The translations under genes and the position numbers were made by a program. From Candidatus Dojkabacteria bacterium (GTDB lineage Bacteria > Patescibacteriota > Dojkabacteria > SC72), in assembly GCA_012800885.1 (NCBI GenBank), contig JAAZIL010000040.1, forward strand, positions 1-14,547: a stretch of DNA of 14,547 nt, given 5' to 3'. The notes under the pieces are model-generated. The model saw only the letters and a program-made list of their open reading frames with translations. It was not told where the DNA came from and ran no database searches. Positions 7,560 to 14,547 of the stretch are shown piece after piece (the first letter of the stretch is position 1; each line of letters begins with the position of its first letter).

Positions 7560-7579
7560 ATATTGTATACTTACAATAT
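7560..7579. repeat. Perfect inverted repeat, 8-bp arms with 4-bp centre, in a divergent promoter region
   Basis: ATATTGTA and TACAATAT flank TACT. The two arms are exact reverse complements. The element lies in the 74-bp space between the divergent holB-like and D-aspartate ligase genes and covers the best -35 candidate of the ligase gene. It could be an operator for a dimeric repressor. AT-rich sequence makes chance palindromes more likely, and no run of T follows that would suggest a terminator. Confidence 0.4.
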
Positions 7580-7591
7580 TTTTGATAGATT
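7563..7591 (+). promoter_or_regulatory. Candidate promoter for the D-aspartate ligase/racemase pair
   Basis: TTGTAT (7563-7568) and TAGATT (7586-7591) are 17 bp apart, and the -10 is preceded by TG at 7583-7584. The start site would fall at or near the ATG at 7598, giving a leaderless message. An alternative -10, TACAAT at 7572-7577, lies within the inverted repeat and would leave a leader of about 14 nt. Neither is strong. Confidence 0.28.
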
Positions 7592-7597
7592 AAGATT

Positions 7598-8806
7598 ATG
7601 AAATTTCAAAAAAAAGAATTTATTCCATTACTTTTTGCAGGGGATATTAATTCATACAGCATGGCGAGAGCTTTCTATGAAGAGTACAAGATTAAGTCTA
7701 TTGTATGTGGGAAATACTATACAGGGCCTAGTTGTAACAGTAAAATAGTTGACTATATTGTTAACCTTGAGATTGACAAAGAAGATACTTTCTTAGAGAT
7801 TGTGAATTCAACAGCTAAACAATATCCTGATAAAAAGATTGTGTTAATTGGGTGTGCAGATAATTATGTTGCACTTGCGAGTAAGTTAAAAAACCAGTTT
7901 GAAAGTAATGTTGTTGTACTCTGTGTGGAGTATAGCTTGATGAGGAAACTTACTCTAAAAGAGAGTTTCTACAAGTTGTGCAGAGAATATTCATTAGATA
8001 TTCCCGATACATTTGTTTACTCAGAAGAGATGGGTGAGGAAGTAGCTCATGGATTTGATTATCCAGTAATTGTTAAACCTTCTGATAGTGTTATGTACTT
8101 TGAGAAAAAGTTTGAAGGTCAGAGAAAGGTTTATAAGGTAAAAAGTGAAAAAGAATTACTGAGTGTAATAGATTTAATATATTCTTCAGGTTACAGTGGT
8201 AAGTTAATATTACAAGACTTTATCCCTGGTGATGATACATATATGTACGTATTAACAGGTTACTCTGATAGGAGAGGTAAGGTTAAGTTAATGGCTTTGG
8301 GACATGTCCTGAGAGAGGAACACACTCCTTTGGGATTAGGGAATCACTCTGTTATCATTAATGATGTTAATGAAGAGATCTGTAGATTAGCTCAGAATTT
8401 TTTAGAGAGTATAGGTTATGTAGGTTTTTTTAATTTTGATATTAAGTATGATAGTAGAGATAAGAAATACAAATTTTTTGAGATTAATACTAGACAGGGA
8501 AGGAGTAACTACTATGTGACGGGTGCTGGTTACAATTTAGCTAGATATATTGTAGATGATTGTATTTACAAGAAGGATATTAAATATATTTTGGCTACTA
8601 ACAAGAAATTATGGACAGTAATTCCCTTAGTGTTAGCTTACATGTATATTAAAGAGAAGAAGTATAGGGAAGAGATACTGTCTTTTATTAAGTCTGGTAA
8701 TGTTGTTAATCCTGTATTTTTTATTAAAGATATGAAGTTTCTTAGATTCTTAAGGTTTTTAAAAACACATTTAAGTCACTTTAGAAAAATGAAGTTAGAA
8801 TTATGA
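7598..8806 (+). CDS. ATP-grasp ligase, probable D-aspartate ligase for the peptidoglycan cross-bridge
   Basis: 402 residues. In Enterococcus faecium the related Aslfm joins the beta-carboxyl of D-Asp to the epsilon-amino group of L-Lys in UDP-MurNAc-pentapeptide, using ATP in the cytoplasm. From memory the resemblance runs full length: KEFIPLLFAGDINSYSMARAF at the N-terminus, PVIVKPSDS (156-164, Lys160 as ATP ligand), LILQDFIPGDD (203-213), GFFNFDIKYD (276-285, Asp281) and FEINTRQGRSN (294-304), with Glu295 and Asn297 as likely Mg ligands and Arg299 near the phosphates. There is no signal peptide. Its TGA stop overlaps the ATG of the racemase that would supply D-Asp, which strongly supports the assignment. 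No Shine-Dalgarno. Other ATP-grasp amine ligases remain possible, and the third residue of the stem peptide is not known here. Confidence 0.8.
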   Translation: MKFQKKEFIPLLFAGDINSYSMARAFYEEYKIKSIVCGKYYTGPSCNSKIVDYIVNLEIDKEDTFLEIVNSTAKQYPDKKIVLIGCADNYVALASKLKNQFESNVVVLCVEYSLMRKLTLKESFYKLCREYSLDIPDTFVYSEEMGEEVAHGFDYPVIVKPSDSVMYFEKKFEGQRKVYKVKSEKELLSVIDLIYSSGYSGKLILQDFIPGDDTYMYVLTGYSDRRGKVKLMALGHVLREEHTPLGLGNHSVIINDVNEEICRLAQNFLESIGYVGFFNFDIKYDSRDKKYKFFEINTRQGRSNYYVTGAGYNLARYIVDDCIYKKDIKYILATNKKLWTVIPLVLAYMYIKEKKYREEILSFIKSGNVVNPVFFIKDMKFLRFLRFLKTHLSHFRKMKLEL

Positions 8807-9525
8807 GAAAGAATAACAAGAAAAAACTAGGAGTGATTGGAGGTATGGGTCCAAAAGCTTCTGCATATTTTTACAATCTAGTAGTAGATTTAACTGAGGC
8901 TAAAGTAGATCAAGACCATATAGATGCGATATATATTAATCATGCTAGTATGCCCGATCGTACAAAGGCTATTCTTTCAAATCAGACTGAACTACTCCAA
9001 GAGTTATTAATAGAAGATGCAAGACTTTTAGAAAAAATGGGTGCTTCTTTTATTGCTATAACATGCAATACTTCCCACCTTTTTTGGGAAAATATTCAGT
9101 CAAGTGTATCTATACCAGTAGTTAATATGGTTAAGGAGACACTAGATTATATTAAGGAAAAAGAAGGGAGAAAGGCTAAAGTGGGGTTATTAGCTACAGA
9201 CGGTGTTGTAAGTACAAAAGTGTATGAGAAATTTTTAGAAGATGATCTTATCGAGATACTGTATCCCTCTGCACAGATGCAGAAGAAAGTAATGGGAATT
9301 ATTTACAAAGGGGTAAAGAGTTCTAAAATGGTTAGTTTTAACGAATTGGCTTCTGTTTTGTCCGAATTAAAAGCTAAGGGGTGTGATTATGTAATATTAG
9401 GGTGTACAGAGTTATCGATTCTTCGTAATGGAGAGTTTGATTCATATATTGTTGATGCTTTAGATGTGCTTGCAAAGAAGGTTATTCATATGTCAGGTGC
9501 AAAAACAAGAGAGAAGAGATACTAG
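8803..9525 (+). CDS. Aspartate/glutamate racemase family protein, probable aspartate racemase
   Basis: 240 residues, the normal length for this PLP-independent family. It would interconvert L- and D-aspartate by two-base cysteine chemistry. The N-terminal signature is GVIGGMGPKAS (10-20). The two catalytic cysteines are Cys88 in TCNTSH (87-92) and Cys201 in LGCTELS (199-205). MPDRT (50-54) is the substrate-loop motif typical of aspartate racemases rather than MurI glutamate racemases. The ATG overlaps the ligase stop as ATGA, so translation is probably coupled. With the ligase immediately upstream, the expected role is to make D-Asp for the cross-bridge. The C-terminus (SGAKTREKRY) is basic and unstructured. 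RacX-type broad-specificity racemases are the main alternative. Confidence 0.86.
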   Translation: MRKNNKKKLGVIGGMGPKASAYFYNLVVDLTEAKVDQDHIDAIYINHASMPDRTKAILSNQTELLQELLIEDARLLEKMGASFIAITCNTSHLFWENIQSSVSIPVVNMVKETLDYIKEKEGRKAKVGLLATDGVVSTKVYEKFLEDDLIEILYPSAQMQKKVMGIIYKGVKSSKMVSFNELASVLSELKAKGCDYVILGCTELSILRNGEFDSYIVDALDVLAKKVIHMSGAKTREKRY

Positions 9526-9600
9526 TAAGCATGGCAGAGATCATATGTAATAATCCAATGTGTTCTAAATAGTAGCTGATATACAGTGTATTTTTGTTAT

Positions 9601-9620
9601 AGGTCTATGAAGAGAGACCT
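9601..9620 (+). other. Small inverted repeat in the racemase-pilB gap
   Basis: AGGTCT and AGACCT are perfect 6-bp arms around an 8-nt loop. It sits 75 nt after the racemase stop and 46 nt before the pilB start. No U-run follows (next bases CTTACTG), so a classical terminator is not supported. It could be a weak leader hairpin or an operator. The rest of the 9526-9666 gap shows only AT-rich sequence and no convincing promoter. Confidence 0.25.
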
Positions 9621-9666
9621 CTTACTGTTATCATTATATATTCTAAGTTATTAGACTGTCTTTGTT

Positions 9667-11469
9667 TTGGCACAAGAAACACTGCTCACATACTTACAAA
9701 AACAAGGGATAATTAGCCCACCTGATGTTACAAAAGTTCAACTTGAGACTGCACGCTCCCCTAAGAACGAGGAGACTGTAATCAGAGAGATGGGGTTAGC
9801 GAATAATGAACAGATAGCACAAGCGAAGTCTGCTCTATTTAATATCCCCTTTGTGAACTTGATGGAAGCAAAGGTTCTGGACAGTGTACTCTCTGAAGTT
9901 CCTATTGATAGCTTAAAAAAGCATAGAGTTGTTCCTTTCGAGAGAGAAGAGACTTCTGTTAAATTAGCTATGTTAGATCCTTTTGATGTACAAGCTACTC
10001 AGGCTATTCAAAGAAGTTATCCTCCTAATACAAGAATTGACGTATATATCTCTACTGAGGAGGGTGTCAACTTTATCTTGGATAGGAGAATGGGAGAAGT
10101 TATGAGTAGTGAGGTGACAGAGGCTCTAGAGCATGTTGATGTCCCCATCCAAGAGATAGCTGAAGATACTATGTCTTTAGAGAAAATTGATTTCAAGAAT
10201 GCACCTGTGGCTAGAATTGTTAATTCTATTCTACAATATGCAGTTATCTCTAAGAGTTCAGATATTCATGTAGAGCCGATGGAGACAAGATTAAGGATTA
10301 GGTTTAGAATTCACGGTATTATGACAGAGAGATTATCTCTGCCAAAAGTCTTATCTCCTGCAGTAGTTTCTCGTCTAAAAATTATTTCTAGCCTTAAAAT
10401 AGATGAAAAGAGATTACCTCAAGATGGTAGATTCCAGCTAAAGTACAAAAATGAGAAGATTGATATTCGTGTTTCAGTAATGCCTACAATACATGGAGAG
10501 AAAGTTGTTATGCGTTTGTTAGAATCAGATCTTACTGGGATAGCTCTTGAGGGTACAGGCCTAAGAGGTAATGCTTACAAAATATTTCTGGATAGTTTAA
10601 GTGTATCTAACGGTATTGTACTGGTTACAGGTCCAACAGGTAGTGGTAAAACAAGAACTTTGGCCTCTTCGTTGATTAAAATAAATGATCCAGGAGTAAA
10701 TATTATCTCTCTGGAGAATCCTGTTGAGATTAGAGTTCCTGGTGTAACTCAAATTCAGATTAATCCGGATATAGGGTTGACTTTTGCTAACGGTTTAAGA
10801 TCTGTCTTAAGACAAGATCCTGATATCGTAATGGTTGGAGAGATTCGAGATGAAGAGACTGCTGAGCTCGCTGTACAAGCATCCCTTACGGGCCATTTAG
10901 TACTATCAACTCTGCATACCAATGGTGCTGCAGCAGCAATTCCTAGGCTCTTAGATATGGGTATTGAGCCTTATCTCTTAGCGTCTACTGTAAGAACTCT
11001 AGTTGCTCAGAGACTTCCTAGAAGAGTTTGTAGGTACTGTATAGAACCGTTTCCTGCTCCTGCAGAGGCTGTTAAAACTTTAACAGAGAGTCTCTCTTCT
11101 ATAGAGAATTTTGATATTGTTAAATATTTACAGAAAGCTATTCCTGCTATTAAGAAGAAAGGAGAGAGAGGTGCTTCTGTATTAAAAGAACCTGAGATAG
11201 ATTCAAACGGTAATCCTGTAATCTCTCTTTACAGAGGTTCTGGTTGTGATAGATGTGGGGGTTCTGGGTATTCAGGTAGAATTGGCATTTTTGAGGTATT
11301 GGATGTTAACGAGAAAATTAGTAGAATGATAATGGAAGATGTTACTGCTCAAGATATTGAAGAAGAGGCACGTAAATATGGTATGATTAGTATGATTCAA
11401 GATGGATATTTAAAAGCACTCGAGGGTCTTACTAGTATTGAAGAAGTCCTCAGAGTATCAAAAGAATAA
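9667..11469 (+). CDS. pilB: Type IV pilus assembly ATPase PilB
   Basis: 600 residues. This cytoplasmic hexameric motor powers pilus extension through PilC. The GspE/MshEN-type N-domain spans about 1-130. A linker leads to the N2 domain (about 173-300) with SSDIHVEP (197-204). The C-terminal ATPase has Walker A GPTGSGKT (322-329), an Asp-box variant SLENPVE (348-354), a Walker B region DPDIVMVGEIRDEET (384-398) and a His box GHLVLSTLHTN (409-419). A zinc site is formed by Cys455/Cys458 and Cys527/Cys530, separated by a long 68-residue insert. The start is a TTG: an in-frame TAG at 9652 excludes an upstream start, and the first internal Met (residue 42) would cut off the start of the N-domain. 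No Shine-Dalgarno. First gene of the pilus operon. Confidence 0.93.
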   Translation: MAQETLLTYLQKQGIISPPDVTKVQLETARSPKNEETVIREMGLANNEQIAQAKSALFNIPFVNLMEAKVLDSVLSEVPIDSLKKHRVVPFEREETSVKLAMLDPFDVQATQAIQRSYPPNTRIDVYISTEEGVNFILDRRMGEVMSSEVTEALEHVDVPIQEIAEDTMSLEKIDFKNAPVARIVNSILQYAVISKSSDIHVEPMETRLRIRFRIHGIMTERLSLPKVLSPAVVSRLKIISSLKIDEKRLPQDGRFQLKYKNEKIDIRVSVMPTIHGEKVVMRLLESDLTGIALEGTGLRGNAYKIFLDSLSVSNGIVLVTGPTGSGKTRTLASSLIKINDPGVNIISLENPVEIRVPGVTQIQINPDIGLTFANGLRSVLRQDPDIVMVGEIRDEETAELAVQASLTGHLVLSTLHTNGAAAAIPRLLDMGIEPYLLASTVRTLVAQRLPRRVCRYCIEPFPAPAEAVKTLTESLSSIENFDIVKYLQKAIPAIKKKGERGASVLKEPEIDSNGNPVISLYRGSGCDRCGGSGYSGRIGIFEVLDVNEKISRMIMEDVTAQDIEEEARKYGMISMIQDGYLKALEGLTSIEEVLRVSKE

Positions 11470-11488
11470 ATTTAAGGTTATTTAAAAA

Positions 11489-13150
11489 ATGGATAACAAT
11501 ACTGCCCAAAATAGTGGAATACAGTACCCGAATATCTCTACAATTAATACGGGAACTCAACCACCACCAACAGATCCACCTGTACAAAACAGAGATGATG
11601 GCCTACTAAAAGATTTACAGTTACAGGTAGAAAACCCTACTCCTTTACCAGATACTACACTTGTAACTGAGGAGTCTCCTGTACAAACTCAACAGGTTGC
11701 AGAGCCGGTTCAAGAGAGTGTAGTTCCATCTCAGCCACCACTTGGACAGAGTGACCAAGAGAGTACTATATCAGCACATGAAGAGAAGGAAACGGATACC
11801 TTTGTACAGAGTGTGGAAGAGGTGGTTAAGGATAGTACTAATACAGATGACGAGGTTAATGATTTGAGTAATATCCAAGAGGCCTCCCCTATCATTGATG
11901 TATCTGATGTACCTGTTGATACAAAAACTGTAATTACAGAGGAGCTTCAGGATATAATTCCAGGTCAAAAAATCCCTAAGGCTCTTAAAAGGAGTCCTAA
12001 AGAACATAATCTTTCTAAACCTTTAGCAAACCCTTCTGGGCAATCTCCTGTTGTTGTCGAAGAGTTAGTGTCTTCAGACTCGACAGTAGAGATAGAAGAA
12101 TTGCTTAAATATGCTATCCAATATGAAGCTTCAGATCTACATATTACAGTAGGTTACCCCCCTATTGTTAGGATAGATGGGGAGTTAAAAGAGATTAGTG
12201 ATACCAATCTTAATGAACAAGATGTAGAAAAACTAATTTTTCCAATTTTAAGTGAAGAGAAAAAGGAGTTACTAGAAGTTAATAAAGAGATAGATATTGC
12301 CTACTCCTATGAAGGTGGAGGAGAATATTCCTCTCGTTTTAGAATAAATGTCTTCTACTCTATGGGTACTCTCTCAGCAGCATTTAGATTGATTCCAACA
12401 AGGATTAGAACCATTGAAGAATTAAAGCTACCAAGTGTATATCATAGGTTTGCTCAATTAAAGCAAGGCTTTATTCTTGTTACAGGTCCTACTGGTCACG
12501 GTAAGAGTACCACATTAGCTGCGATTCTCGATGAGATTAACAGAACTAGATTTACACATATTGTTACAATTGAAGACCCAGTGGAGTATGTATTTGAAGG
12601 GAAAAAATCTCTGATTGATCAGAGAGAGATGAATGAAGATACTCACTCTTGGTCTATTGCCCTTAGAAGTGCATTTCGTCAGGATCCTGATGTGATACTT
12701 GTTGGTGAGATGAGAGATTACGAAACTATCTCATCTGCTATTACCTTAGCAGAGACAGGTCACTTAGTATTTGCTACTCTACATACTAACAATGCAGCAC
12801 AAACAGTAGATAGAATTATTGATGTTTTCCCACACAATCAACAGGCTCAGATTAGATTACAGTTATCAAATATCCTAGAAGCAATAGTAGCACAGAGACT
12901 TATTCCATTAGATAAAGGAGGTAGAAGAGCTGTAACTGAAATAATGATTGCTAATCCTGCAGTTAGAAACCTTATTAGAGAATCAAAGACTCATCAATTA
13001 GATAATGTAATTCGAACAAGTGCTGATATAGGGATGGTTTCCTTAGAGAGATCTTTAGTAGGTCTTGTCAGAGAGGGAGTAATATCTATATCTAAAGCTC
13101 AGGAGTATGCTGTTTTTCCTGAGGAAGTATTAAGATTACTTAAAAGTTAA
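11489..13150 (+). CDS. pilT: Type IV pilus retraction ATPase PilT, with a long disordered N-terminal extension
   Basis: 553 residues against about 350 for typical PilT. The core starts near 199. It carries EASDLHITVGYPP (213-225), Walker A GPTGHGKS (333-340) with His in place of the usual Ser, the Asp box IEDPVEY (361-367), Walker B DVILVGEMRD (401-410), the His box GHLVFATLHTN (424-434) and the PilT-specific AVRNLIRE (491-498), close to the AIRNLIRE retraction motif. Residues 1-198 are rich in Pro, Gln, Glu, Thr, Ser and Val, with no Cys or predicted fold. The protein disassembles the pilus from its base and drives twitching or DNA uptake. It starts 19 nt after pilB; the nearby AAGG is only a weak ribosome site. 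PilT rather than a second PilB is supported by the AIRNLIRE motif and the lack of a Cys zinc site. Confidence 0.92.
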   Translation: MDNNTAQNSGIQYPNISTINTGTQPPPTDPPVQNRDDGLLKDLQLQVENPTPLPDTTLVTEESPVQTQQVAEPVQESVVPSQPPLGQSDQESTISAHEEKETDTFVQSVEEVVKDSTNTDDEVNDLSNIQEASPIIDVSDVPVDTKTVITEELQDIIPGQKIPKALKRSPKEHNLSKPLANPSGQSPVVVEELVSSDSTVEIEELLKYAIQYEASDLHITVGYPPIVRIDGELKEISDTNLNEQDVEKLIFPILSEEKKELLEVNKEIDIAYSYEGGGEYSSRFRINVFYSMGTLSAAFRLIPTRIRTIEELKLPSVYHRFAQLKQGFILVTGPTGHGKSTTLAAILDEINRTRFTHIVTIEDPVEYVFEGKKSLIDQREMNEDTHSWSIALRSAFRQDPDVILVGEMRDYETISSAITLAETGHLVFATLHTNNAAQTVDRIIDVFPHNQQAQIRLQLSNILEAIVAQRLIPLDKGGRRAVTEIMIANPAVRNLIRESKTHQLDNVIRTSADIGMVSLERSLVGLVREGVISISKAQEYAVFPEEVLRLLKS

Positions 13151-13152
13151 TT

Positions 13153-14394
13153 ATGGCTAAATATACTTATTCCGCTAGAGATAGTGAAGGTAAAGAGATA
13201 AAAGGTAAGATGGAGGCTAGAGATGCAGAAGCTCTTGCTGAGATTCTTCAAGATAGAGGCTTAGTTGTTGTAAATATCAAAGAACAGATTTCAATAGATG
13301 TTGAGAGTTTGAGTCAGATAAATATTGGAGGTGTTCCTATGAAGGAGAAAGTAGTCTTCATGAGACAGTTAGCAACTATGGTAGGAGCAGGATTACCTCT
13401 TACAAGAGGGTTACAGATAATGGAGCAACAAATCTCTAATCCTCAGTTTAAGAGAGTAATCTCTCAGGTTAAATCTTCTGTTGAGTCTGGTAAAAGTTTA
13501 GCAGATTCGTTCAGAGAGGCGGATGAGGTTTTTGATGATATAGCACTTAATTTAATTGAAGCAGGGGAATCAAGTGGAAATTTAGATGTTATTCTAGATA
13601 AACTAGCAATTGAGTTAGAAGAGAGTAAAAAGCTTGGTGATAAATTAAGATCTGCTTTAATCTACCCAATTATCCTTGTTATCGTAATTCTTGGTGTTGT
13701 AGGATTAATGATGTTTGTAATGGTCCCTACTATGACTGAGATATATGCTGATTTTGATGCAGAGCTTCCTTTTATTACTCGAATGTTAATGGGTATGAGT
13801 ACTTTTCTGTTAAATTATTGGTGGATCTTACTTATTTCTGTCCTATCTATAGTTATTGCTTACAAAGTTTGGGTTGATACGGAGAAAGGAAGAAGAACAA
13901 GAGATAAAATTCTTGCTAAATTCCCAATTATTGGACCTATTATAAGTAAGATGCAGATTGCACAATTTACTAGACTCTTAGGCTTGTTAATGGCTAGTGG
14001 TTTACCTATCATCCGCGCATTGGAATTAACAGCACAGTCACTTAGTAATGTAATGTTTAGAGAGGTAATAGAGGAAGCAAAACAAGAGGTAGAGAAAGGA
14101 GGTTCTTTAGCAATACCTGTTGCTAGAAGTGAATATTATCCATTAATTGTAAGTAGTATGATAGCTGTAGGAGAAGAGACAGGTGAATTAGATAATGTAC
14201 TTGAGAGGGTGTCTCAGTATTACAAGGATGAGGTTGATATAGCGACATCGAATATGTCTTCCCTATTAGAGCCTGTATTCTTAATAGTAATGGGTGTAGC
14301 TATTGCCTTTATTGCTCTGGGTGTCTATCTCCCTATGTTCCAGCTTTCGGAGGTGATGGGGATGGTAGTTGACATAATTAGACTTATTGTGTAA
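13153..14394 (+). CDS. pilC: Type IV pilus inner-membrane platform protein PilC
   Basis: 413 residues, normal for the GspF/PilC family. The N-terminal segment (YTYSARDSEGKEIKGKMEARD) is the usual cytoplasmic lead-in. Two T2SSF repeats follow, each beginning with the family motif: FMRQLATMVGAGLPL (69-83) and FTRLLGLLMASGLPI (272-286), and each containing a GE-SG or GE-TG turn (AGESSGNLD at 137-145; VGEETGELD at 339-347). Three transmembrane helices are visible at about 168-192, 218-238 and 371-395. PilC couples the PilB and PilT motors to the growing pilus in the cytoplasmic membrane. The ATG comes 2 nt after the pilT stop, so the genes are tightly coupled, again without a Shine-Dalgarno. Confidence 0.94.
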   Translation: MAKYTYSARDSEGKEIKGKMEARDAEALAEILQDRGLVVVNIKEQISIDVESLSQINIGGVPMKEKVVFMRQLATMVGAGLPLTRGLQIMEQQISNPQFKRVISQVKSSVESGKSLADSFREADEVFDDIALNLIEAGESSGNLDVILDKLAIELEESKKLGDKLRSALIYPIILVIVILGVVGLMMFVMVPTMTEIYADFDAELPFITRMLMGMSTFLLNYWWILLISVLSIVIAYKVWVDTEKGRRTRDKILAKFPIIGPIISKMQIAQFTRLLGLLMASGLPIIRALELTAQSLSNVMFREVIEEAKQEVEKGGSLAIPVARSEYYPLIVSSMIAVGEETGELDNVLERVSQYYKDEVDIATSNMSSLLEPVFLIVMGVAIAFIALGVYLPMFQLSEVMGMVVDIIRLIV

Positions 14395-14433
14395 TTTTAT
14401 ATATATAATTTAATTTAAATAATAATAGTTGAT

Positions 14434-14547
14434 ATGAATAGAAAGTATTCAGGTTTTACTCTCATAGAGATGCTTATTGTAATGGGTATTATAATCATTC
14501 TTATGATTGTAGGTATTACCGCAGCTAGATTTGCTATTAACAGAGCA
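14434..14547 (+). CDS. Type IV prepilin, N-terminal part (continues beyond window)
   Basis: Partial: 38 codons from the ATG at 14434 to the window edge. The leader is only seven residues, MNRKYSG, followed by FTLIEMLIVMG. The class III signal is textbook: cleavage expected between Gly7 and Phe8, with Glu12 as the conserved Glu+5 of the mature protein, then a hydrophobic helix (about 13-32). A PilD-type peptidase would cut and methylate it, and the helix would pack in the pilus core. It lies 39 nt behind pilC, through an AT-rich gap with no terminator, so it belongs to the operon. Major pilin, minor pilin or pseudopilin cannot be told apart without the C-terminal part. Confidence 0.9.
   Translation, partial: MNRKYSGFTLIEMLIVMGIIIILMIVGITAARFAINRA

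Noticed and set aside
7524..7597. Possible replication origin at the strand switch next to holB-like and gyrase genes
   Set aside because: The gap is only 74 bp, no TTATNCACA-type DnaA boxes were seen, and dnaA and dnaN are absent.
7598..9525. Recent horizontal transfer of the ligase/racemase pair
   Set aside because: No flanking repeats, integrase or tRNA are seen and composition looks like the neighbours by eye; phylogeny would be needed.
9531..9572. A 13-codon frame after the racemase with CNNPMC
   Set aside because: It is very short, has no ribosome site and no repeat of the pattern nearby. It could be a gene remnant but is not supportable as a coding feature.
9601..9620. Intrinsic terminator of the ligase/racemase operon
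   Set aside because: The stem is only 6 bp and no T-run follows; kept only as a weak inverted repeat.
1..14547. Recoded TGA (Gly code of Gracilibacteria/Absconditabacteria)
   Set aside because: TGA ends the sortase and ligase genes at sensible points and no conserved gene has an internal TGA, so the standard bacterial code fits.

Overview
The window is AT-rich (GC looks like about one third by eye; not computed) and gene-dense, with bacterial housekeeping and cell-surface genes. TAA, TAG and TGA all act as normal stops. Type IV pilus genes, a sortase, a VanY-type carboxypeptidase and a D-aspartate ligase, together with very few Shine-Dalgarno (SD) sites, suggest a peptidoglycan-bearing, Gram-positive-like or single-membrane bacterium. 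A Patescibacteria/CPR member fits this best, but the lineage is inferred from style and not proven.

Left block (1-7523, almost all on the minus strand). A truncated D,D-carboxypeptidase (VanY/M15 type) lies directly behind a membrane-anchored sortase. One small plus-strand gene for a 63-residue helical protein converges on gyrA and overlaps its stop by 4 nt. Next is a replication/topology cluster transcribed holB-like > gyrB > unknown 141-residue protein > gyrA. A good -35/-10 pair for gyrB sits across the end of the holB-like gene.

Centre (7524-9525). A 74-bp divergent intergenic region holds a perfect 8-4-8 inverted repeat. It separates the holB-like gene from a plus-strand pair with an ATGA overlap: an ATP-grasp enzyme closely resembling D-aspartate ligases of the Enterococcus faecium Aslfm type, and an aspartate racemase-family enzyme. 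Together they would make D-Asp and attach it to the peptidoglycan stem peptide.

Right block (9667-14547, plus strand). A type IV pilus operon runs pilB > pilT > pilC > start of a prepilin gene that leaves the window. PilB starts at a TTG with no visible SD. PilT carries a roughly 200-residue low-complexity N-terminal extension.

Three modules bear on the cell surface. The carboxypeptidase trims stem peptides, the racemase/ligase pair builds a D-Asp branch, and the sortase may attach proteins to that branch (inference). No tRNA, rRNA, CRISPR array, insertion sequence or phage gene was seen. No stretch over 300 bp lacks a gene; the longest gaps are 1201-1370 and 9526-9666.
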